From Pristionchus mayeri (Eukaryota > Nematoda > Chromadorea > Rhabditida > Neodiplogasteridae), in contig BTRK01000003.1 of assembly GCA_036245805.1 (NCBI GenBank), forward strand, positions 31,947,215-32,011,214: DNA of 64,000 nucleotides, in the 5' to 3' direction. The translations under genes were made by a program, and so were the position numbers. Positions 10,845-22,859 of this stretch are shown here, in pieces. The notes under the pieces were generated by a model. It was not told the origin of the DNA and did no database searches. It worked only from the letters and a program-made list of their open reading frames with translations. The first letter of the stretch is position 1; each line of letters starts with the position of its first letter.

Positions 10845-10968
10845 ACGGAGGGTGGAGGGTACGGTAGGAAAGGGGCACGGTAGGCGTGGATGGTAGGATA
10901 GGAGGGTACGGTAGGTGGAGGGTACGGAAAATACGGTAAGTGGAGGGTACGGTAGGATTAGGACGGGG
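10845..10968 (+). repeat. Minisatellite of GGTGGAGGGTACGGTAGG type
   Basis: Units of roughly 18-35 bp built on GAGGGTACGGTAGG repeat across this interval. It is almost base-for-base the same as 30652-30777 in the partner duplication, so the duplication is recent or homogenised. It lies just upstream of the first exon of paralogue A. Confidence 0.8.
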
Positions 10969-11942
10969 AGGAAGACTCAAGAAGATCCCGGAAGAAGCTC
11001 GCACTATGGTAGCGGGACAGTCGATTATCAAACGTCACTTTGTGTGGAACGCACATGAGATGGCTATACCAGTCACTTATTCCCTGAGCATTTTTGGTTA
11101 GTTTTTATTGACACCACGGGCAAAGCTGCAAACAATATCTCCAAAAGATTTTTCTACCTTCATAGAACCGGTGAAACGTGGATAAACCAGCACATTCTCA
11201 TGATGTGCCTCGCAAATTTCTAGGAAGTTCCCTGCAACTTTGCAGTCCCTTCCCCTCTTCCTCCCCTCCTCTCCCCCTTCGACTGCTATCTTGTTTCACC
11301 ACTCCCTCTAGACGCACTCTGAGAGCGGCGAGTCATCGATTAGAAGAGGAGGAGGAGGAAGGGACGAGGAGGAGAGGAAGAAGAGAGTAGCCTCCGGAGC
11401 CGGAGAATAGCACGTATTGCATCTTCCTGAGAAAAGACGGCAGTGGATGTCCGGTTGTGATGCCAAGCAGCAAGGACGAATAATGCAGGTGTCTGGAACC
11501 GGCAAATACCCTGCAAGAGGGACGCAATGCGATCGCAGGTGCTTGGACTAGTGAAAAAGGGTTTCCCGGTGCTTTATGAGTAGGAGTGGAGGAGAGGGCC
11601 GAGGGTTGGGGACTGTTCCAGTTGCAGACCCCACTTCGTCCATCTGTAGAAGTGCAGTCATCCGATCGAGGAGGATGAGACAGCCGGAACCGGCAAATGC
11701 TTCCTGACTCTCTTCAATTCGCACGCTCTCTCGCCGGTCGGAGGAGTGCTGGGGTAGAGTCGGTATCATTAGCGATTGCCTAATTACCGATGCAGGCGAT
11801 TGAGAGGGTGAGGAATCCAGGAGTGACTAATCGCTCTCCTTTCCGCAGGTGGTCGAGAGCACAAATGCATTAAGCCAAATGTGCTGGATTATCATCAATA
11901 CTGTATTGTAAATTGAGCGCCAAGCATAAAAAAACTGCCCAC
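10969..11942. other. No gene seen
   Basis: The stretch is pyrimidine- and purine-rich, with short open frames on both strands but no splice-consistent gene, known domain or RNA. It separates paralogue A from the next exon fragments. Confidence 0.4.
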
Positions 11943-11979
11943 CATCAGCAGCAGGCTCGTCATTGCGGAACAGCGGGAA
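11943..11979 (-). pseudogene. Copy of zinc-finger-gene exon 6
   Basis: All 37 bp match exon 6 closely and give the identical peptide FPLFRNDEPAAD, with the TTGCAG acceptor and a GTGGGC donor. It is isolated from any functional frame by the damaged exon 5 copy beside it. Confidence 0.85.
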
Positions 11980-12049
11980 CTGCAATCGACAATTCTCAAC
12001 GATCGATCGAATTATATGCTGAGATAACTCAGAAAATCTACCGTTATCC

Positions 12050-12091
12050 ATCCTGCGGCTTTTCCCGCGAACCAGAGGGATCGTCGAACAC
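12050..12091 (-). pseudogene. Copy of zinc-finger-gene exon 5, donor lost
   Basis: The minus strand encodes VFDDPSGSREKPQD, against VFARPSGSRAKTQE. The donor GT has become GG. Confidence 0.75.
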
Positions 12092-12171
12092 ATCCAATCA
12101 AAAAACGGATAAATTCCAGCTACTTTTAAGTTAGTTATGGATCGCTGTAGGCTACGGTAACCGACTCACTG

Positions 12172-12212
12172 TATCGTCTCCATCTTCTACATCGCCAAAA
12201 TGCATGCAGAAA
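12172..12212 (-). pseudogene. Copy of the 3' part of zinc-finger-gene exon 4
   Basis: The minus strand reads TTTGGCGATGTAGAAGATGG, then GAGACGATAC and AGTGAGTCGG. This corresponds to the FGDGEDGDDN end of exon 4, with a TAG stop in place of GGA. Confidence 0.65.
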
Positions 12213-12404
12213 ATATTTTTGGTTCATGAATCCCTAACAAGAATTTCCACCCAGTAGCAATGTGCAGAATGGTCAGCAAATACCAACGAGCGATGATGAT
12301 AAATTTTAGAAGCTGCTTTAATCTACCGTAACCATACAGTATCTCATCTCCACCTTCCGGTTATAAGTTCTTTCTGTATCTCTACCGTACCCCCTCTCCC
12401 TCAC

Positions 12405-12472
12405 CTCATCTTCCTCCTCTCCGTACTCCTCGAGATCGGGCGCCTCCAATCCGATCTCCATGCGCTCGGAAT
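12405..12472 (-). pseudogene. Copy of zinc-finger-gene exon 24 with a 21-bp deletion
   Basis: It matches exon 24 (46533-46621) with the TTGCAG acceptor and GTGAGG donor, but lacks 21 bp encoding DEEETET. The following intron start (GGGAGAGGGGGTACGGTAGA) is also copied, to about 12350. Confidence 0.85.
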
Positions 12473-12771
12473 CTGCAATTAATGTTGAAATATTGAGCGA
12501 TGTTGATGCTTATGATCAAAATAGGGCCACACCCAAGATGTATGATAACTCAATAACCGCTAATCACTAGGAATGAGCAAATCTAATTATATTTTTTGTA
12601 ACGGGAAAATGACTCGTATATTAGGTTAAGGAACGACACACCATGTATGTAATTCTAGTGAAACCTCTATACACGGGGTGCATATGAAAAATTTGAGTAA
12701 TCTACAACCAGTTTGCATTAAAATAACGACACGCAAATATGATAAAATAATAAATCAAAGCCTCAGCCCAC

Positions 12772-12820
12772 CGTCCATATCCGGCTCGGGCGAGAGTTCG
12801 GGTGCTTCGCAATTCTTAAG
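12772..12820 (-). pseudogene. Copy of zinc-finger-gene exon 23
   Basis: It is the same length as exon 23 (49 bp) and encodes KNCEAPELSPEPDMD, with a GTGGGC donor. It precedes the exon 24 copy, but next downstream on this strand come exon 4, 5 and 6 copies, so gene order has been shuffled. Confidence 0.75.
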
Positions 12821-12893
12821 ATGTTAAACAGAATAATTTCATTTTTTATGTTTTTAAATTTCAAACAGCAGTAGCCAAAGGATCGAAAAGATC

Positions 12894-14173
12894 ATATGAG
12901 AGGAATCGGGAGAGACTCGAGATAGGCCGGGACGTGAAAATTCATGATCATCAATCGTGCCGAAAACAACGTGAATGGTACTTCGAAACGTGCTATTTCA
13001 AATTGCGTTGTCTGTTTTCCGAAGAAAATTTTTTTCTCGACGTGGTACGTCTTCGAAGTGGGCGGAGTCACACTTTTTAATGAAAACACGGAACTTTGGA
13101 GCTGTTTTTCGGAACTTTGCGATAAAGATATTAAAAAAATAGTCGACATATGAAAGAAAGAGGATTGTTCGAGGAACATTTTGCTTTCTTTGGATGGGTC
13201 AGAAACGCTAATTTGAAGCCAGGGGTCCGATTTGGTGAAAAGTTTTGTAAATCACGAAATACCAAAAAGGTTTTGGGATTTCACGCTTAATCGATAGGTC
13301 CCTATAAGTACTCTTTCCTGACAAAAAATGAAGGTCTGGAAGCTATGCGTAATAATGTTGCTCTCGTTTAAGTACTACCCGGCTAATGGGCCGGGTATAG
13401 ACGGAATGTTTCCTATATCGCTATAGGGTCATTTAGCATCAGAATTGAATCAATATACTGTAGAAACATATTTCCATAACAGAAACACATCATTTTCATG
13501 TGCATTCGCTCATACCTTCGAATTGTAGAAATTATGATCTAAAAACTGGGAAGGTGCAAAATACCCGGTATCTGACGTCCATTCAACGAAAGATTCAGTG
13601 AAATGTATTGGATGTAATGTAGAAACAATTTCTATAGCAATTGACAATGGATGACCACAGTTGAAATCGATTTTGCCGCATTGGCAATCGAATAACTGCG
13701 AAACACGACTCCCCCAACCGATTTTGAGATATCGATTAGTGAGTGGCACCAAAATGTAGAGTATTATGTGCTGAACATTTAATCTGTTGAAAGTAAGCTT
13801 CTATCTTTTCATATACGCGAGCTACAGTGCCTAGAAGTAGACAGAAAACGACGGCGGAGGTGCGCTAGAGAGCGCCAATTGGAGGGGAGAGAGAGGGAGG
13901 TCAGGCGGAGAGAGCGCCAGACGGTTAGAGCGCGCCTTCTTGAGGAATTCTAGCCCGTTTCTATCCAACTTCTAAGCACTGTAGCTCGCGTATATGAAAA
14001 GATAGAAGCTTACTTTCAACAGATAAAATGTTCAGCACATAATACTCTACAATTTGGTGCCACTCACTAATCGATATCTCAAAATCGTTTGGGGGAGTCG
14101 TGTTTCGCAGTTATAAATTTCCACGTCCCGGCATGGCCCAAAGATCTCGAGTTTCTCCCGATTCCTCTCATAT
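12894..14173. mobile_element. Palindromic element, family shared with 15704-17693
   Basis: Ends ATATGAGAGGAATCGGGAGA are inverted, with 3-bp flanks ATC at 12891-12893 and 14174-14176. Inner arms 13690-13830 and 13975-14115 are near-identical. The right arm has lost the stretch corresponding to 12950-13690, about 740 bp. Termini and central loop match the 15.7-17.7 kb element. Confidence 0.75.
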
Positions 14174-15120
14174 ATCATCAGCTATACATTGCTATCATAA
14201 CTTGAGTTCACCGGGTCTAATTTCTTTTCCATGAAACGATAAGTAACCTTGAATCCGTGTGCACCCAGAATGGAGTTGACCGAGCTGCTGTTGCTGCCTC
14301 AGCATGAAAATAATAAAAAAAATTAGTTCATCTACGGTAGCAGTAAATGCATTGCTGTGGTGGAATCAATACGAGTTTTGTTTGGGATCATAATGCAATT
14401 CTGCTCCACTTTTTTAAAAAAATTTTACGTTTCAAAACGTACCGGTAAGTGTATATAATACAAAGTACTCGCCAACCAATTCGTCCAGCTATGTTCCCTC
14501 TCCATAGCTCGAAAGTGTCGGGTATTCGTCATTGTGATTCCCACCTCTAATCTCCAGCCCATTTTTGAGCCATCTTTCCTCTACCCATTGCTGAGGTTTT
14601 CCGTTCACTAATCCCATACCTAGTGCCCTACCGCACGATTTACATTTCACTTAAACTCAAGTCAGCAACACAAAATCGTATAGAATCAGAATACACTGCA
14701 AACAATTTTCAACTGGCAGCTCTCGGTTTCGAGTGATTATCAAACCAAAAACAATCTGGTGAAAATCAGTTGTTTCTAAAGAAATCGGAATAAAATCAAA
14801 TCAATAAATCATACATTCTGACGTGTTTGTGGTTCTTCCTTATCAAAAGGAGCAGTTCCCCACAGTAGGAACACGTGCGAGCGAGATGAGTTGAGGCCGC
14901 ATCGAAAAACCTGAGCAGAGATCAGTTTAGATATGTGTACTAATTAATAATGAATAGAGAGCAATCGTTTTTTTGTTGTTTTCTGTTCTGCGTAAGTGCA
15001 TCTGAATGTCGGAAAAATTTCATTTAACTTTTGTTATATTGCTGGGGCATACAATCGAATAGTCCGAAAAAAATTGCAAAATTCCGATTGAACGACACAT
15101 TTTTAAAAACGGGAATATCG
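14174..15120. other. No gene seen
   Basis: AT-rich DNA with no supported coding region or repeat, apart from scattered short words shared with other intergenic parts. Confidence 0.4.
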
Positions 15121-15132
15121 ATCAATCACTCA

Positions 15133-15179
15133 CGGTGTACGGTTAGTCCTCGGTCGGACCGAGGACTAACCGTACACCG
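15133..15179. repeat. Perfect 23-bp palindrome made from an exon 18 fragment
   Basis: CGGTGTACGGTTAGTCCTCG and its exact inverse face each other across a single base (15156). The sequence, with the adjoining CACTCACGGTGT, is the exon 18 end and donor of the zinc-finger gene on the minus strand, joined to its own mirror copy. Confidence 0.8.
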
Positions 15180-15596
15180 ATTTGCGAGTCGAGCCTTACC
15201 TCAAAAAACGAGCTGCAATCATAACATTATCTTAATGGTGTAACTTTGGAGATTCAAAGTTTGCTCAAACGTAGAAGGTGCTGGGCCAACCAATAAAATC
15301 GCCGTAGAGTCGGCAATTTTTCTTATACAAAATGATATACGAGAAGGTGACCTGCGACCTGCGACCTTCTGCGCGGAATAGACCTTGTCACAGCGACGGC
15401 ATTTGACTGCAAAAGGTAGAAAGTTGCATAGGAGATGAGTTATAACGCTGTCTCCCTAAGATCGGAGCATAGGGTGGCACAATGCCTTAAACTTATCGCT
15501 AGGAGTTGAAACTTTGGTGATATAGTTCTTATGGTCAAAGAAAACTTTTCCAGAAATGTTGACCTACCATTTGCATATTTTTCAAAAACTGCCATT
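15180..15596. other. No gene seen
   Basis: No open frame or repeat family could be supported between the exon-18 palindrome and the outer arm of the nested repeats. Confidence 0.35.
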
Positions 15597-15703
15597 TTTT
15601 ATATTGACCCATTGTGTTATATACCCTTCGAAAGAGCATCAAAATTTATGTTAGAATCCAAATTTGCGAAGAAATTGATCAGCATCTCTTCGTGAAACAT
15701 GCT
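15597..15703. repeat. Outer left arm of a nested palindrome complex
   Basis: It matches, inverted, 18221-18299 joined to 19559-19585, including GACCCATTGTGTTATATACC and GCAAATTTGNA blocks. The right counterpart is split by the mariner-type element, for which this arm is the empty site. Confidence 0.75.
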
Positions 15704-17693
15704 ATTATGAGAGGAATCGCGAGAGAATCGACCATTTGAGGGGGGTGAGCGGCGGTAGGAATAAAGTGTGTCCTATCTTGAAACAAATTTGGTCACAAGT
15801 ACTTCAAATGATGCTCTTTCAAACTGCGTTGTCAGAATTTTGATATCTGTCGTCATCGTCGAGATTCAGAAGGCCAAACTTGGTACTATCACTTTTCGAC
15901 AGTCAAATTGGGGCCACTTAAATGATCATAATAGCGTTTTTAATAAAGATAGAAGGTCGTTCTTTGTTTCAAATGAAAGCTACTATCATGCTCTACAACT
16001 TTGCTGTTGACGTCATCATTCCTGGTCTACTTCCTGGTGCTGGGCGGTCGGGTGTACCAAAAATGGCGTAACTTTGGAAATCGGAAAAACGTTTTGGGTT
16101 ATCATGCTTAAGTTGTAGTTCATACATGGGCCTAACTTATCGCCAAAAATTTGGAGTATGGATAAAAAAATGGGCTGACTTTTGTGCGGCGACCTCAAAA
16201 TGAGTTCTGGACAAGAGTACTTCCGTATCTTCAATTGCCCTAATTTCGGCTCAAAATCGTTCAAAAACTCCCAAAACAATATTGTAAGTTGATTCCCCCC
16301 ATGATATCACACTTCCATTGGTCTAAAATGGTCATCGGACAGAAAATTTGAAAATCGATATTTTGATCCCCATCAACTCGTGGGATGGGTCCAATTGAAC
16401 TAAATGGGCTTCAAATAATGTAAATACATCCCTCGAAGTATCTCAAAGAAAATGGGCTCCTGGAATTGCGATATTTCCATTGATTAATCCGAGGAAAGCT
16501 TCAAAAGTACAGCACAGGTCAAAATATACATAGGGACCCGAACTATGGCTAGAAATGTAGAGCACTATGAGCTAAACATTTTATCTGTTGAAAGTGAGTC
16601 TCTATCTTTTCGTTTAAGCGAGCTACAGGGCCTAGAATTTGGCCAGAATTAGGCTAGAATCGTCCGAGAGCGCGCGCTCTAACCGTCTGACGCTCTTGCC
16701 GCCTGACCTCTCTCTCCCTCTCCTCTATTTAGCGCTCCCCCGCGCGCCTCTTCCGTCATTTTCTCACTACTTCTGGGCCCTGTAGCTCGCTTAAACGAAA
16801 AGATAGAGACTCACTTTCAACAGATAAAATGTTTAGCTCATAGTGCTCTACATTTCTAGCCATAGTTCGGGTCCCTATGTATATTTTGACCTGTGCTGTA
16901 CTTTTGAAGCTTTCCTCGGATTAATCAATGGAAATATCGCAATTCCAGGAGCCCATTTTCTTTGAGATACTTCGATGGATGTATTTACATTATTTGAAGT
17001 CCATTTCGTTCAATTGGACCCATCCCACGAGTTGATGGGGATCAAAATATCGATTTTCAAAGTTTCTGTCCGATGACCATTTTAGACCAATGGAAGTGTG
17101 ATATCATGGGGGGAATCAACTTACAATATTGTTTTGGGAGTTTTTGAACGATTTTGAGCCCAAATTAGGGCAATTGAAGATACGAAAGTACTCTTGTCCA
17201 GAACTCATTTTGAGGTCGCCGCACAAAAGTCAGCCCATTTTTTTTATCCATACTCCAAATTTTTGGCGATAAGTTAGGCCCATGTATGAACTACAACTTA
17301 AGCATGATAACCCAAAACGTTTTTCCGATTTCCAAAGTTACGCCATTTTTGGTACACCCGACCGCCCAGCACCAGGAAGTAGACCAGGAATGATGACGTC
17401 AACAGCAAAGTTGTAGAGCATGATAGTAGCTTTCATTTGAAACAAAGAACGACCTTCTATCTTTATTAAAAACGCTATTATGATCATTTAAGTGGCCCCA
17501 ATTTGACTGTCGAAAAGTGATAGTACCAAGTTTGGCCTTCTGAATCTCGACGATGACGACAGATATCAAAATTCTGACAACGCAGTTTGAAAGAGCATCA
17601 TTTGAAGTACTTGTGACCAAATTTGTTTCAAGATAGGACACACTTGATTCTTACCGCCGCCGCGTGGTCCATTCTCTCGCGATTCCCCTCTTA
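15704..17693. mobile_element. 2-kb near-perfect palindrome
   Basis: Arms 15704-16627 and 16785-17693 are near-identical inverted copies ending ATTATGAGAGGAATCGCGAG. The loop of about 160 bp contains GAGAGCGCGCGCTCT. Both arms carry the same open frame of 80 codons in mirror image (15768-16010 and 17399-17641). This follows from the palindrome and is not evidence of a gene. No transposase was seen. Confidence 0.85.
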
Positions 17694-18230
17694 TGTGAGG
17701 AAAAAACAGCATGTTGAAATTTTGATAGTTCAGGAGAACATGTTCCAATCATTTCCTATTTCTGAAAATAATACTCTAGATGCAAAATGATATAAGGAAT
17801 TCAGAAAGAAATATGCCGTGGACGAGCGAGGTGCAACAAATTGAGTTTTTCTCAAAAAACCGATAGGGTTCTTAAACGCAGGTTCGATTCCTCCATACAT
17901 TTTTGCAAGCATATTCTGCAGAATTTCTACTTCTAATGTGCTTCCAATTCGATAATATGCAATTTTAAGCAAATTCTGTAGCAAAATGTGTTCAATTAGT
18001 ACCTGCAGAAATGTAAGCATTCTGGGGGAATCGAACCTGACTTTAAGAACCCTATCGGTTTTTTGAGAAAAACTCAATTTGTGGCACCTCGCTCGTCTTC
18101 AGCATATTTTTTTCTGAATTCCTTATATCATTATACATCTAGATTATTATTTTAAGAAATAAGAAATGATTGGAACATGTTCTCCTGAACTATCAAAATT
18201 TCAACATGCTGTTTTTTCCTCACATAATGT
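17691..18230. mobile_element. Small inverted-repeat element within the complex
   Basis: Arms 17691-17915 and about 18035-18228 are inverted and end TTATGTGAGGAAAAAACAGC, with a loop of about 120 bp. It abuts the 2-kb palindrome with almost no sequence between them. Confidence 0.75.
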
Positions 18231-18299
18231 CATGTTTCACGAACAGATGTTGATCAATTTCTTCGCAAATTTGAACTTTTGATGCTCTTTCGAATGGTA

Positions 18300-19558
18300 T
18301 TAGGTTGGTGCATAAGTTTTTTCCAATTTTGGAGGTCAATTTCAAAGCCACCCATGAACCGCCACTCAAATCATATCACCACAAATTTGTAGCATAATGT
18401 AGGGGTATAGTTCACAATTATTATGATATGTCCGAATTGTGTAGTGCTTTTAAAGCTTACCAGAAATGAAAGGTTAACCAAAAGTTAATTTCTCATATAA
18501 ATATTGAAAAACTTGGGTGCGCGCTTGTTTTCCAGGGAAAATTGGCTGGACATCTTCACACACATTATTGAGAATCCCCTTGAATGCGCTTTCCAATAGT
18601 AGGTTGAATGCTAGCCTAATTAATCACAGAATTAGGGAGTGACTAATCATACAAGCTGGAAAGAAATTCCACGTGATATCTCATTTTTCTTGCCTTATGT
18701 GCTAAAGAGACTGGCTTGTTTATAGGGGCGCTTTAATCTTGCACTATGGGGCTACTTTACCATTGGTAAAATTTGAGGCATCGCATCATCCCCTTTTCAA
18801 AAAAATATTTTTTTCCAAAATCCGAATATTGGACTATCCGATCAAAATTTTGAATTTTGTTGATTATTTTTAGAGTCCATTTTCTGAATGCACAGGAATG
18901 CCGCCACTATGTGAAGCTATTGCATAGGTCAAGGTTAGCTGATGCTAGCGAACACAAAAACGTGGGACCTCTATGTATCATCTAATCTGGAAGCTGTGAA
19001 ATACATTGATTTGGATGTGCAAATTTCGTCATAAAAATGTGGATGACTGCAGCTTTTGGTTGCAGCAATGAATGTCCACAATAACCCAATTTTAAACTCC
19101 TCATGGGAGTAACTTTATGCTGAGATAGGTTTGGTTTCGATAAGGCAATTCGAACGGAAGCACAGTGAAGGGAAGTGAATTTGGTCACAATTAACGGAAC
19201 CCAACAGTGAAATTAGCTCCTATTGTGAGCAGGCAATTTGCGCCAAACACGATTCACGTGTGTATTCGTGATGTACGTTCATCACACTTCACTATCGTGT
19301 TGATGATTTCACCTGATCACTACACACTGTAAAGCTCTAACCTGTTAAAGTCATATCGAAATTCGTAGCCGAGACTATTTTGACCTCGCACTATGGCCAC
19401 AAGGCGATACCAATAGGTCTGTACTAAAGTGCGCTTAAGAGAGTATACATGCACTCATAATATATTAAAATCAAAATGAAAATTAATCAGAGCCAAAGAC
19501 CGGAATGTGTGAAAAGCTTCACAAGTTGAAATTGGAAAAAACTTATGCACCAGCCTGA
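18300..19558. mobile_element. Mariner-type element, 1259 bp, no transposase frame
   Basis: Ends TTAGGTTGGTGCATAAGTTT and its inverse (TCAGGCTGGTGCATAAGTTT) have the classic mariner terminal sequence. TA duplications lie at 18298-18299 and 19559-19560. Length fits a full mariner, but no DDE-transposase motif can be read on either strand, so it is decayed or non-autonomous. Removing it restores the sequence seen inverted at 15597-15703. Confidence 0.85.
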
Positions 19559-19585
19559 TATATAACACAATGGGCCAATATTAAG

Positions 19586-20977
19586 AGGCCGGATCTGAGA
19601 ATAGTCACCACTGCCCGGACATTCCGCCAGGATTTTCGATTCAGGCCTTGCCACTCACAGGACCTAGAGTACCTAGGGTCACCAAATGAAATTTCACTGC
19701 GATACCGTATCTATCGCACAAAGCGGCTCGCCAGATGCGGGCACGTTGAAAATGATGAAATATCATTATTTCTCAGCCGAACAAGTTGGACTCAAAATTG
19801 CTTCTGCATTATATTAGGCTACCCGTAACTGCTCTAGGGCACTATTGAAATCGAGTTCGGCTCGATTCTGAATGTGATAGTTTCGTCGAAAATTTCACTT
19901 TTCCCCAGTTTTTATTATTTTCCAGAAATTTCCGCAACAAATTCCTCGTGTCTCTGTGCAACACACTCACCCGTGCATCCAATAAAACTATGACATCAAA
20001 AATCCATTCAACCTTAAGTCGAGAAAAATCGGTCGGAACCTCGGACGATCATCATCAAATAGCCCATTTTCCGATTTTCATTCGTCGTATGCAATGCAGG
20101 TACTAATATTGAATGGAAAAGGACATTTCTTGAGCAACACTACATAATAGCGCTGAAAAAACTGCGGTTTCAAAACTTTTAAAAAATCGATTTTCTCAAC
20201 CTCCGAATTTCTCATTTTCTCGAACAGCTGACTTCGAAATTTCAAATATCTGTCGATGAACACCAGGTTATTCTTGTAGTACCGACCGACATTTATACAT
20301 TAATACATAACCGCGCACTCCTAGACCCTTGCGTTTAATGAAATTTCACCTTGAAAACGCAAAATCGATGACCTGGATGACTTTGTTCCATTCTGAAAAG
20401 ATGATCAGCAGAATCAACTAGATATGAACGTGCTTCGAAGTTTCAAGATCCTATTATTGTGAAAATGTTGATAAGGACTAAATTTCGATCACTTCTAAAA
20501 AAATTTTAAAAAATAACAATCTGCATATGAGGAAAAAAATAAGAAAAATTTATATTTTGAAAACCAAAAGAGATACACTCAAAATTATGTTTGCTTTATG
20601 TCAGCATGTAGAAGTGTACTCTGGTGCTCAATTGGTATCGAATTCGGGTCGATTCTACATATGATGAAGTTTCAAAAAGTCTAAATTTTTATATTTTTTT
20701 ATCTTTTTAAAATGTTTTTATACCATTTTCAGGAATTTCCTTGCTACCATTATCAAGCACGAGGTGAACTATTGCCGTCTATCGGTTATGGTCGGACATG
20801 GAAGTACCGTAACCGAACGGCACTACGGTAACCATTTCACATTTCGTTACGCTTGCTTGATTTCCTTCTCATCAATCCCCTCCTGCCGCTTGCATGTCAA
20901 TTCCAACTTTCACCTGGCCACCGTATCCTTCCCACATAGAGCTCCATTATCTCCCATCTTCTCTTTCGGGTGGTTGT
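19586..20977. other. No gene seen
   Basis: AT-rich intergenic DNA. Open frames are short and lack splice-consistent partners or recognisable domains. Confidence 0.4.
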
Positions 20978-22182
20978 ATAACAGACTATCTCAGAAAATC
21001 AAAATATTCTTGGCACTGGCTGAAAAATTGAATTCGCTGGAACTTCGCCAATAGGTAGTACTCGGCGAGGGAAACATACGAGCGTCGGTAGAATTTCGAT
21101 CCGCATCCGCGCACGCGGCCGCGCGGATTTCGAAAAAGACTACCGTAATCCTTGAAAAATTTTATTTCGATTCCAATCAATGCGGCGGTAGGGGGAATGA
21201 GTCCGCGAACAAATTCTAAGACTTTTTTACTCTGGACAGTTTTTCGATCAGATTTTATCTACGGCCGGAAATCGAAATTTTATTTTAAATATATTTTTGA
21301 AAAATATTTCCCATGAAGCCAGCATGAATTTTATTTGCTCAAAAGATTGCAGTGTTAACAACTCGTCTTTGATAAAAATATAAAAATTTTAAAAAAATAT
21401 ATTATATTCGCACTGAAGTCACTGAAGTCACCCTCCTGCAGGACCATTGTGCCTGACTTCAGGATAAATATGATGATGATATTATATTCGAAAAAGTTCG
21501 AAAATGCAACTAAATTTGAATTATGGTATAAGAAATACTGTATCCGCCTTTCCCTAACTTTACTCTGTTTTAATATGGAGTGGATTTTCCTTCTCAGATA
21601 GTCTTCTCATAGTCATTAGACAAAAGTTAACCTTGAAATCATTTCATTTTCGAGAATACTGCAAACTTAGGGAAAGGCGGATACAGTATTTCTTACACCA
21701 TAATTCAAATTTAGTTGCATTTTGAACTTTTTCGAATATAATTTTTTTTTTTTTAAATTTTTATATTTTTATCAAAGACGAGTTGTTAACACTGCATTTT
21801 TTTGAGCAAATAAAATTCATGCTGGCTTCATGGGAAATATTATTGAAAAATAAGTGAAAGTGAGAATATCGATTTCTGGCCGTAGATCAAATCTGATCGA
21901 AAAACTGTCCAGAGTAAAAAAGTCTTAGAATTTGTTCGCGGACTCATTCCCCCTACCGCCGTAGTAATTGGAATCGAAATAAAAATTTTCAAGGATTACG
22001 GTAGTTTTATTCAAGATTCGTGCCGCCGCCCGCGTGGACGCGGATCAAAATTCTAGCGACGCTCGTATGTCGCCCTCGCCGAGTACTACCTATTGGCGAA
22101 GTTACAGCGATTTCGATTTTTCAGCAAGTGCCAGGTCGCTGAAGAAATATGTTGATTTTCTCAGAAATCGTGTTGTATATCA
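20978..22182. mobile_element. Palindromic element related to the one at 1956-3095
   Basis: Arms about 20985-21545 and 21660-22170 are inverted copies around a centre near 21600. Subterminal sequence (GGCACTGGCTGAAAAATTGAA, GGTAGTACTCGGCGAGG) resembles that of the 1956-3095 element (TAGTACTCAGTGAGTA, CTAGCGAAAAATCGAATTC). Ends are less sharply defined and a TTAA flank is not seen. Confidence 0.7.
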
Positions 22183-22389
22183 TGTGACTGGCATACATCT
22201 GCTGAGAATTCAGCACAATAAATGTGTCTGCAATAAATTCAAGTAAGCAGGTGAAAGTAAAAAAGTGACATATCGACGATTTAATCTACATGACATATTA
22301 GTGTAGCAACCGCAACTTATGACCTAGTGAACAATAGTGCATTAATTTGAGATTCGATAACATTACAATCTTATTTACTCACAAGACTT

Positions 22390-22525
22390 GCTGGGCGCAT
22401 TGGGACGGAAGACGCAATTTGCAGCAGCTGCAGCCGCCTTCGCTGCTGCAGTGGCTGCATTCGAGGGAGAAGAGTAGTGGAGAACCGTGCCCCCCGGAGA
22501 GGTCACCGTAATGGGCGAATTGTGG
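22390..22525 (-). pseudogene. Copy of zinc-finger-gene exon 14
   Basis: The minus strand carries the exon 14 sequence from the TCACAATTCG region through the alanine-coding run (AATGCAGCCACTGCAGCAGC) to CCCAATGCGCCCAGCAAG and a TTGTGAGTAA donor. Substitutions change the alanine run. Intron 13 sequence follows at 22560-22640. Confidence 0.85.
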
Positions 22526-22789
22526 ATCTGAAGAGAAAGTCAGCTCAAAGGCTCACTTACATTCACATTCACGTTTCACTCTTGCTACTTGAGCCCTCTG
22601 ATTTGCGTTGCTTCAATATCGTTACATTTTCTACTAGTAATCACAATAACTATCCAGACGACTCCAAACCACTAGTCGATATCTCATCTCAGAAGAAAGA
22701 TATGATAATTTCCATTTTGTTGCAATACTTTTGTCCTGTACTGTAGTAATCACAATAACTAGCCAGTTAAGTAGCCTGACTAATCATCT

Positions 22790-22859
22790 CCCTGATTGTG
22801 CTCTTCATCAGGGGACTCTGTCGTCCTCATCGTCGAGGAGAAAGTTCTCCGGGTGGTTC
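22790..22859 (-). pseudogene. Copy of zinc-finger-gene exon 27 with a deletion
   Basis: The TGATTCAG acceptor and the ends of exon 27 are retained, but about 16-17 bp around the GGACTTCCGACGACG stretch are missing, shifting the frame. Confidence 0.8.

Noticed and set aside
5018..12820. A working minus-strand paralogue of the zinc-finger gene
   Set aside because: The exon copies contain stops, frameshifts and lost splice sites, and their order is shuffled.
15768..17641. Identical 80-codon frames on both strands
   Set aside because: They are the same sequence in the two arms of a palindrome; duplication explains the conservation and no protein family is suggested.
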